A stretch of 20,631 nt of DNA from contig JAQBEH010000110.1 of the NCBI GenBank assembly GCA_032124015.1, forward strand, positions 1 to 20,631, in the 5' to 3' direction. This stretch comes from DASRJG01 sp032124015 (GTDB lineage Bacteria > Acidobacteriota > Polarisedimenticolia > Polarisedimenticolales > DASRJG01). The translations under genes and the position numbers were made by a program. A model generated the notes under the pieces. That model saw only the letters and a program-made list of their open reading frames with translations, made no database searches and had not been told where the DNA came from. Positions 15,828-20,631 of this stretch are shown in pieces (position 1 is the stretch's first letter; each line of letters starts with the position of its first letter).

Positions 15828-17353
15828 GGGGTCCTCGCCGTGCGGGCTACCGCGAAGAGGTCGGAAGCGTCCGCGCGGACGGCTTCCGCCGCGCGGTCCG
15901 CAAGAGCCATGATGGTGAGGTACGGGTTGATCTCGAGCGAGTCCGGGAAAAGGCTCGCATCGGCCACGCGAAGCCAGGGGATGCCGTGCACGCGGCCCCA
16001 CGCGTCGGTGACCGAGTCGTGCGCTCCGCTTCCCATCCCGCATCCGCCCATGGGATGCGCGGCGGAAACAGAGGTCCTTCCCGGAAGGAAGTGCTTCTCG
16101 AGCACGAGGTCGTCGATTCGCGCGGCCTCCGACCTCTCGATGTACGGCGGGTCGGCGCAAGGCGCGTGGACGCGCAGGGCCCGCGCTGCAAAGAAGATCT
16201 TTGCGGCGGTCCGGGTCGCCAGCACGAGAGAGCGCACCACCTGCGGCGTGAAGCGGTAGTGCACGACCGGGTGCCCGTCGCGACCGACCGAAACCCGGTT
16301 TCCCGGCGTCGCGTGATCGCATGCGAGAACGAGGATCATCTGGAGCCGCGGGAACGCTCTCATGAACCGGCTGTGATCTTCCCCGAACCCAACCAGGTTC
16401 TTCGCGGTCACGAACGGGAAGTACATGCACGTCTCGAGAATGAAACCCTCTTCCGACGCGCGGTCCAGGTAGTAGCTCTTCGGATGGCCGACGTCGTTCG
16501 TGATCGGGTGCTCGTGCTCTGCGACCAGAATCTGTGCCGGGTGGCACGTGAAGCCGAAGCCCGTGCGCGCGGGGAGCGCCGGCAGCGCGGACCGCAGGAG
16601 CAGGGCGGGGGTTCCGACGGCGCCTCCGGCAAGAACCACGATTCCGCCGCGCACGCGATACTCCCCCGGCGCCCATTCCGACGGGAGTCCCTTGGTGCCC
16701 ACCGGCTGTTCCTTGACGCGGACGATGACGGCCCGCTCCTCGACGCGGAGCGCCTCCGCGCGCGTCACGACCTCCACCCCCTCGCTCTCGGCGCGCGGGA
16801 GCTGCACACGGTTGGTTCCCTGCTTGGCGGCGTTCGGGCATCCGAGATTGCACAGGCTGGATCCCCGGCATCCTTTGACGTTGACGGGGAACTGCGAGGC
16901 GGCGTAGCCGGCGCCTTGGCACCCTTCGACGAATAGACGGTTGTTGTCGTTGATCTCGTCATCGGGGAGGAGATGGACGTTGTTCTCCGCTTCGTAGCGA
17001 TGCGAACGGGCGACGACGTCGGCGTGATCGAGGCCGGGCACTCCCCACGCGCGGATCACGCGTTCGGGCGCCGTAAGCGACGTCCCGGTGTACACGACGG
17101 TCGAGCCGCCGTAGGCCGATCCGAGGGCGAGCGTCAGGGTGCCATCGGCGGTCAGGAATCCGCCACCGTCTTCGTAGAGTGCCGAGGCCATCTCGAGCTC
17201 GCGCCCAGTGAACTCGTCGTCGCGGAATCGCGGCCCCTTGTCGAAGACCACGACGCGCAAGCCGTCACGGACCAGCGGCGCCAGAGACTGAGCCACGGTG
17301 CCGCCCCCCGCTCCGGAACCGACGATGATCACGTCGTAGCTACGCTCGATCAT
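15824..17353 (-). CDS. GMC family FAD-dependent oxidoreductase
   Basis: The 509-residue protein begins MIERSYDVIIVGSGAGGGTV, an FAD-binding beta-alpha-beta fold with GSGAGGG at 12-18. Family marks follow: ALGSAYGGSTVVYTG (76-90), a Cys-rich segment KGCRGSSLCNLGCPNAAKQG (160-179), LAGGAVGTPALLLRS (241-255), and the active-site segment AAHPMGGCGMGSG with His433. Asn476 lies in NPYLTIMALADRAAE. The AHPMGGC form and the Cys cluster resemble long-chain alcohol or cholesterol oxidase-like GMC enzymes, which oxidise a primary or secondary alcohol to a carbonyl. The start is set by overlap with the upstream gene (ATGA), and the stop overlaps the next gene. No signal peptide is seen, so it probably acts in the cytoplasm or at the inner membrane face. 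Confidence 0.93.
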   Translation of the reverse strand: MIERSYDVIIVGSGAGGGTVAQSLAPLVRDGLRVVVFDKGPRFRDDEFTGRELEMASALYEDGGGFLTADGTLTLALGSAYGGSTVVYTGTSLTAPERVIRAWGVPGLDHADVVARSHRYEAENNVHLLPDDEINDNNRLFVEGCQGAGYAASQFPVNVKGCRGSSLCNLGCPNAAKQGTNRVQLPRAESEGVEVVTRAEALRVEERAVIVRVKEQPVGTKGLPSEWAPGEYRVRGGIVVLAGGAVGTPALLLRSALPALPARTGFGFTCHPAQILVAEHEHPITNDVGHPKSYYLDRASEEGFILETCMYFPFVTAKNLVGFGEDHSRFMRAFPRLQMILVLACDHATPGNRVSVGRDGHPVVHYRFTPQVVRSLVLATRTAAKIFFAARALRVHAPCADPPYIERSEAARIDDLVLEKHFLPGRTSVSAAHPMGGCGMGSGAHDSVTDAWGRVHGIPWLRVADASLFPDSLEINPYLTIMALADRAAEAVRADASDLFAVARTARTP

Positions 17354-17772
17354 CGGCGCGCACACCAGCCCGCAGACCGCGCTCGGTAGCCGATCGCGAC
17401 CGCCGCCTCGGGTCGTGTCCAATATCCGAGGAAGACGAGCGCGCGCAGCCCCCAGAACCCGCGCCTGAAGAGCAGCAGCTGGGAGCGCTCGAAAGATGAG
17501 AGGAATCTCGCGCGGCGAGCCCCGTCGAGCGACGCCAAGCTCTTTCCAAACCTCGCCACCGAGATCCATCCGAGAAGGCGAATGAAAAAGAGGAGCTGGC
17601 GACGCAGCGACGCGGGCCGCGACGCGAGCGCTTCGTCGACGACGGCCTCCACGGCGCGCCATCCGGCCTCGTCGAGACCGGCCGCATCAGGCACGATCGT
17701 GGCGGCGAGGGCGCGGAAGTCGTCCTTGCGCGTGCCGGGGAACCCGGAGCCGGGGAGAGGTCGGTGTCGCAC
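17350..17772 (-). CDS. Small accessory subunit of the GMC oxidoreductase
   Basis: The 140-residue protein is read from a GTG with AGGA about eight bases upstream. The sequence FRALAATIVPDAAGLDEAGW and the later RRQLLFFIRLLGWISVARFG and FERSQLLLFRRGFWGLRALV resemble small proteins of the gluconate 2-dehydrogenase subunit 3 type, which precede many GMC oxidoreductase genes. These are thought to assist folding or export of the large subunit. No twin-arginine or Sec signal is visible here, so export by hitchhiking is unlikely. It is the first gene of the operon and overlaps the GMC gene by four bases. Its start is 113 bases from the ssrA end at 17886, so the promoter must lie in or beside that repeat. 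Confidence 0.7.
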   Translation of the reverse strand: MRHRPLPGSGFPGTRKDDFRALAATIVPDAAGLDEAGWRAVEAVVDEALASRPASLRRQLLFFIRLLGWISVARFGKSLASLDGARRARFLSSFERSQLLLFRRGFWGLRALVFLGYWTRPEAAVAIGYRARSAGWCARR

Positions 17773-17885
17773 GGCTGAATCCTACTCTCCCTGGCCAACC
17801 TTCCATTTGCCGCGCAGCGGGGGGTCGGTGAGATAAGAGACCGAGCCGGCCAGGCGTATAGAAGCTCTCGTACGAACTTATTTTC

Positions 17886-17917
17886 GGACGCGGGTTCGAT
17901 TCCCGCCGCCTCCACCA
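17886..17917 (+). repeat. tmRNA (ssrA) 3'-end copy 2, longest fragment
   Basis: These 32 bases are identical to those at 407-438 and 20471-20502. Upstream, TATTTTCGGAC and the stretch from about 17825, including GTATAGAAGCTCTCGTACG, also look like the 3' domain of a tmRNA. This copy may therefore carry up to about 90 bases of an ssrA gene; that extension is inference. The 5' half cannot be there because the region is coding on the other strand. The right flank differs from copies 1 and 4. Confidence 0.75.
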
Positions 17918-17918
17918 A

Positions 17919-17991
17919 AAAGGGGACACTCCCCCCTTTCTTCTCAATTCGATTTCTGTGCTCATCCCGGCCGAAGGGGAGTGCCCCCTTT
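17919..17991. repeat. Inverted pair of REP-like palindromes
   Basis: AAAGGGGACACTCCCC (left arm, 17919-17934) recurs inverted in 17974-17991, whose reverse complement begins AAAGGGGGCACTCCCC. The gap is about 35 bases. Each arm is itself nearly palindromic. A second perfect inverted pair, GCTCATC (17960-17966) and GATGAGC (17994-18000), encloses the right arm. This resembles a bacterial interspersed mosaic element made of two REP units. It fills most of the short segment between ssrA ends 2 and 3. Confidence 0.65.
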
Positions 17992-18089
17992 CCGATGAGC
18001 GCGGCGGTCATCGGTGTCGTTCGTGGCGCCCTGCGCGCGCGCGCTCCTGATAGCGATCGCTCTGCTTCGCGTCGCGACCGCGCGACGGC

Positions 18090-18109
18090 GATTCCCGCCG
18101 CCTCCACCA
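18090..18109 (+). repeat. tmRNA (ssrA) 3'-end copy 3, last 20 bases only
   Basis: GATTCCCGCCGCCTCCACCA is identical to the last 20 bases of the other three copies, while the sequence before it diverges (CGCGACGGC). The left limit of identity may mark a crossover point, or the copy may be eroded. It lies 172 bases after copy 2. Confidence 0.65.
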
Positions 18110-18185
18110 TCGGGTCGTGGAACCGGCCCGCCGATTCCAAGCGTGGTCCGATTCCAGAGGACGTGAATGTGGAATCTAGAAACCC

Positions 18186-18392
18186 ATGGCGACCAAATCA
18201 AAAAACAGTTTCGCGGACAGATCATTCGGTTACTCGACAATCGACGCCGAAGAGCCGCCGTCAGAAACGGCCTTCTTCTATCTGGTGCGGGCGACCAATG
18301 CGTATGCGGAGGGCAGTCTCGGCGCCGGCTCGAACGGTTCGCAGCGCACCGGCGTCGCGTGCGGCGGTGGGGGCTCGCAACGAGCGCAGTGA
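18186..18392 (+). pseudogene. C-terminal fragment of a secreted-protein module
   Basis: A 68-residue frame contains FGYSTIDAEEPPSETAFFYL and then VRATNAYAEGSLGAGSNGSQ, RTGVAC. This is the closing half of the module seen at the end of the DNRLRE protein (FYLVVPQNESNEGSYG) and at the start of the DUF1800 protein (FFYLVTGESG). Only the end of the module is present, with no signal peptide and no upstream partner in any frame. I read it as the broken 3' end of a secreted-protein gene left behind ssrA copy 3. The ATG at 18186 is probably a chance start. Confidence 0.55.
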
Positions 18393-18408
18393 GTGTCCGA
18401 GACACCGC

Positions 18409-20193
18409 TCAAGGGTTCTCCGTGTGCGCGGCCACAGCGCAAAGCGACGCGACGGCCGCCCTCGGGTCGTTCGGGATCCGGAGCGCGGTGAGCTTGGGAG
18501 CGGCGCGAAGATTCTCGATGAAGCGCGTGAGCGTCATCGGAGCGCTGATGGCAGCCTGAAGCTCTTGCAGCGGCGGACAATCGAGTGCCTCTCTGGCGAG
18601 CCGGAGCCGTCGCTCGATCTCCTCGTCGGAGACCGTGAAATCCTCGGGGGCGTAGCGAGCGAGCGTCCAGACGTCGTCGAGGCGTTTCTCGTGGCCGGGG
18701 CGACCCCGTGCCGAAATCTCGGCCCGGCCCACGACCGGGTCCGCGAGGCCGGCTTGATCGATGATGTAGACGTTCGTCCCGGCCACGAAGCCGGCGACAC
18801 CGATCGAGGGCATCGCCGCGTAGACGGTCGCGCGGGCGTCGGCGCGCAGCGGTGCGAGCTTGGCGGGATGCTCGAAGATGTTCAGTACCAGGCTGCGGCG
18901 CCCGTCGTGGTCGAGCCCGCTGAAGATCGTGCCGGCCTTTCCCCACCCGCAGTCAAGGTAGTCATCGCTCGTCAGGGGGTTCGCGCGACCTGCGAATCCG
19001 GCGTAGAAGCCGCGCTCGTCCGCGATTCCCTCGTCTCCGATCCCGGCGTACGGTAGGCGCAGCATCGCCGCGCAAAGAGCGGCCCACGCGATCACCCCGG
19101 CGCCCACGATCCAGCGCTTGCCGTGCACGGGGACCGCGCTCACGGGCAGCAGCCCGCAGAACAGGGGAATCAGGAGCATGCGTCCGTGCATGAAATCGCC
19201 GCCCACGCGCGTGATGAAGAGCGTGTGGAGCAGCGCGGCGGCGACCGCGGCCCAGCTCAGCAATCGAAGCCTGGTCGCGTCGAGTCGCGGCCGATCCCCC
19301 AGGCTGGGCACAAGAAAGAGCGCCAGCAGAAGGAGGAGGGGGAACGGAAGCCAGTAGGGCGCAGCGAAGTCCACGAGATAGCGCCATCCCTGAGCCCAGT
19401 AAGGGAGAGACGCCTCCTTTGCGATCGCTGTGTTCGGCACGAGCGACGCGTAGTAGCCCATGCGCAGGAACTCTACGAGGAGCGGAAGTGCGAGCGCGGC
19501 AACGAGGGCGCCGAGGCTTCGCCATGGAGCGCGCCGAACGGAAGGAAGCACGAGGACCAGAAGGAACGCGGCGCTTTCGATCGCGCAGTCGGGCCGGACC
19601 AGAGGGCCGAGCCCCAAGAGGATCGGAAGCCAGAGCGGCCACGACGTGTCCTCCCGCCTCGCGAGCGCGAGCCACACGGCGCCCAGCCATGCCGCCGCGA
19701 GGCCGTTCTCGAGACCCGACGTCGCGAAGTCCCACGCGGGGGGCAGCGCCGCATAGACCAGAGCACCGAGAGGTAGCAGAACGACTTGTCCTCGGCCGGT
19801 GCCGACGGCGAGCCGCCGGGAACCGAGGATGGCGCACGCGAGGCCGGCGATCGTGAGCAGCAGGCCGAGCACGCAGGCGTCGTGTTCGATCCGCAAGGGA
19901 GAGATACGGTCCGCGACGGTCACGAGGCCGACCCAGAGGGGGCTGGTGGCCGCATCGACGCGTTCGCCCCGGTTGAACACCGGCCCGTTCCCCGCCTCGA
20001 TCTGGCGCACGATTCTCAGATTGATGAAGCCGTCGTCACTCGTCCATCGCTGCTGCCAACCCAACGTGGCCAACAGCAGGACGGGGATCGAGAGAAGGAC
20101 GGCGCGGAGCAACCGGTGATTGCCGCGAACCTCGGTTCGCGATGGTGGCGCGATTCCTTCCAGAAGCGCGCTCTCGACCGGTAGTCCGCTCAT
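18409..20193 (-). CDS. GT-C fold membrane glycosyltransferase, ZomB/AftB-like
   Basis: The 594-residue protein has about nine or ten hydrophobic segments between residues 28 and 390, followed by a soluble C-terminal domain. Between the first two helices lies RWTSDDGFINLRIVRQIEAG (49-68), then GPVFNRGERVDAATSPLWVG (70-89). This DD plus VFNxGERV pattern is the mark of the ZomB/AftB group, which use polyprenyl-linked sugars outside the membrane. Later come a LVRPD motif and GGDFMHGRML. The donor and acceptor sugars are not predictable; flagellar or envelope roles known for relatives need not apply. No ribosome-binding site precedes the ATG, but a promoter ends nine bases before it, so the mRNA may be leaderless. 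It is the only intact gene between ssrA ends 3 and 4. Confidence 0.85.
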   Translation of the reverse strand: MSGLPVESALLEGIAPPSRTEVRGNHRLLRAVLLSIPVLLLATLGWQQRWTSDDGFINLRIVRQIEAGNGPVFNRGERVDAATSPLWVGLVTVADRISPLRIEHDACVLGLLLTIAGLACAILGSRRLAVGTGRGQVVLLPLGALVYAALPPAWDFATSGLENGLAAAWLGAVWLALARREDTSWPLWLPILLGLGPLVRPDCAIESAAFLLVLVLPSVRRAPWRSLGALVAALALPLLVEFLRMGYYASLVPNTAIAKEASLPYWAQGWRYLVDFAAPYWLPFPLLLLLALFLVPSLGDRPRLDATRLRLLSWAAVAAALLHTLFITRVGGDFMHGRMLLIPLFCGLLPVSAVPVHGKRWIVGAGVIAWAALCAAMLRLPYAGIGDEGIADERGFYAGFAGRANPLTSDDYLDCGWGKAGTIFSGLDHDGRRSLVLNIFEHPAKLAPLRADARATVYAAMPSIGVAGFVAGTNVYIIDQAGLADPVVGRAEISARGRPGHEKRLDDVWTLARYAPEDFTVSDEEIERRLRLAREALDCPPLQELQAAISAPMTLTRFIENLRAAPKLTALRIPNDPRAAVASLCAVAAHTENP

Positions 20194-20202
20194 CGGCGGC
20201 TG

Positions 20203-20231
20203 AGAATAGCCTACGGCTCGCCTCGAGCCAA
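20203..20231 (-). promoter_or_regulatory. Predicted sigma-70-type promoter with overlapping operator-like palindrome
   Basis: On the minus strand, TTGGCT (20231-20226) and TATTCT (20208-20203) stand exactly 17 bases apart, each matching the consensus in four of six positions. The -10 ends nine bases before the ATG at 20193, which predicts a transcript with almost no leader. A perfect inverted repeat, GGCTCG-CCT-CGAGCC (20215-20229), covers part of the -35 box and the spacer, where a bound repressor would block polymerase. Confidence 0.5.
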
Positions 20232-20348
20232 TGCGCTCGTTACCAAACCTCGCTGTACGAGTCTTCCTAGGTCCACCCGATACTCGCCCGGAGGAACGGC
20301 GTGTCCGGACCCGCCGGAGAGCAGCTTCCGTCTCCAAATTGTCTCCAA

Positions 20349-20398
20349 GACTGTGGAGGACTCCAGGGGACTGTAGGGGACTCCAGGGGACTCGGAGG
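20349..20398 (+). repeat. Five 10-bp tandem units
   Basis: The units are GACTGTGGAG, GACTCCAGGG, GACTGTAGGG, GACTCCAGGG and GACTCGGAGG, back to back with no spacer. The left outer repeat has three (307-336). The units alternate between GACTGT and GACTCC forms, as expected from duplication of a 20-bp pair. Confidence 0.75.
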
Positions 20399-20470
20399 GG
20401 CAACACATTCGGCCGAGAATCGAGCACTGACAACGGAAGTCGCGCGCCGTCGCTCTTTTCTCAAAACCTT

Positions 20471-20502
20471 GGACGCGGGTTCGATTCCCGCCGCCTCCAC
20501 CA
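20471..20502 (+). repeat. tmRNA (ssrA) 3'-end copy 4
   Basis: These 32 bases are identical to copies 1 and 2: T-arm, acceptor 3' strand and ACCA. Preceding bases (AAAACCTT) differ from those of the other copies. It lies within the right outer repeat, eight bases from the stop of the truncated gene to its right. Confidence 0.75.
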
Positions 20503-20509
20503 ACCTGCA

Positions 20510-20631
20510 TCACAATGCCTCCTCTTGGAGGATGCGTGATTTGTCGTCCGCCGCAATCATGTGAAGCTTGGTGCTTGGCGCGAGGGCGGTGAAGATTTTG
20601 TCGCCCTGGAGGAATGAGGGGGAGAGAAGGT
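20510..20631 (-). pseudogene. NmrA-like NAD(P)-binding protein, C-terminal part cut by the repeat
   Basis: Reading leftward from the window edge, the frame encodes LLSPSFLQGDKIFTALAPST, then KLHMIAADD, and then KSRILQEEAL and a stop. The part up to MIAADD resembles the late-middle region of NmrA/HSCARG-type atypical short-chain dehydrogenases, where a D(I/V)GAF-type segment and a further 60-80 residues normally follow. Instead the frame passes into the outer repeat and stops. The last residues are therefore repeat-encoded, nearly the same as the end of the recombinase (KSRILRKEAL). The gene has most likely lost its 3' end to an insertion. Its start lies outside the window. Confidence 0.5.

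Larger units (their letters stand above)
20328..20543 (+). repeat. Outer long direct repeat, right copy
   Basis: This is the partner of 286-479, with the same block order: CCGTCTCCAA, GACT units, CAACGGAAGTCGCGCGCC, the ssrA end, then AACCTGCATCACAATGCC through GATGCGTGATTTG. It is longer mainly because it has two more 10-bp units. The right flank contains the hairpin CCTCC-TCTT-GGAGG (20518-20531). Its right part supplies the stop codon of the truncated NmrA-like gene. Confidence 0.8.

Noticed and set aside
14088..16922. A single 944-residue minus-strand frame that would include the ThDP enzyme
   Set aside because: Its first 365 residues are an Arg/Gly-rich shadow of the GMC gene. The real start at 15827 overlaps the GMC stop and begins family-like sequence.
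17886..17917. Complete tmRNA or tRNA gene
   Set aside because: No 5' acceptor strand, D-arm, anticodon arm or tag reading frame is found upstream of any copy. Only 3' ends are present.
17919..18000. Integron attC site
   Set aside because: The inverted repeats fold well, but the typical RYYYAAC/GTTRRRY ends are not seen and there is no integron integrase.
17340..18140. Long minus-strand frame containing AGIEPASENKFVREL
   Set aside because: It arises from reading through ssrA copies 2 and 3 in a frame that shadows the small GMC subunit gene. It has no protein-like character outside the repeat.
20349..20398. CRISPR-like array
   Set aside because: Units are 10 bp and contiguous, with no spacers and no cas genes.
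20211..20513. Minus-strand frames across the right outer repeat, one beginning MVEAAGIEPASKVLRK
   Set aside because: Same artefact as at 146-439. The shared translated motifs come from the DNA repeat, not from a conserved protein.

Overview
The window is GC-rich DNA from an unidentified, probably environmental, Gram-negative-type bacterium. Three things suggest this: the secreted-protein families present (DUF1800/DUF1501 pair, DNRLRE-type protein, a VDFKPGSCPNPLN-type domain), the absence of any archaeal or Gram-positive hallmark, and many four-base ATGA gene overlaps. No rRNA, complete tRNA or housekeeping operon is present, so the phylum cannot be fixed. A myxobacterium-like or candidate-phylum origin is a guess.

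The most unusual structural signal is a set of four same-orientation copies of the 3' end of a tmRNA (ssrA) gene, at 407-438, 17886-17917, 18090-18109 (partial) and 20471-20502. Only the 3' ends are present; no whole tmRNA gene is seen. The two outer copies lie inside longer related repeats (286-479 and 20328-20543) that also carry 10-bp direct repeats. A large serine recombinase (446-2572, minus) sits directly against the first copy, with a DUF5372-like partner overlapping its start. The layout is that of stacked insertions at an ssrA-type attachment site, or of a cassette array. The segments between copies are about 17.4 kb, 0.2 kb and 2.4 kb.

Layout from left to right: the N-terminus of a nucleotidyltransferase-like gene (1-88, minus); the outer repeat; the recombinase operon (minus); a secreted protein (3237-4376, minus); a coupled zinc metallopeptidase and ATP-grasp ligase pair (6807 down to 4757, minus); a divergent export-type operon encoding DNRLRE protein, DUF1800 and DUF1501 (6967-11326, plus); about 1 kb with little coding; an aldehyde dehydrogenase (12371-14086, plus). 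Converging on the dehydrogenase with a one-base gap is a three-gene operon of small subunit, GMC oxidoreductase and ThDP-dependent enzyme (17772 down to 14088, minus). Then come two closely spaced ssrA ends around a gene-less inverted-repeat unit, a broken fragment of a secreted protein, a GT-C membrane glycosyltransferase of the ZomB/AftB type (18409-20193, minus), the second outer repeat, and the C-terminal part of an NmrA-like gene cut by that repeat.

Inferred functions by module: the GMC, ThDP and aldehyde dehydrogenase genes look like an alcohol/aldehyde/acid oxidation module. The DUF1800/DUF1501 operon encodes exported proteins. The metallopeptidase and ligase pair probably acts on a peptide or cell-wall substrate. 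None of these chemistries can be proven from sequence alone. All homology statements rest on recognition of motifs by eye, not on searches.
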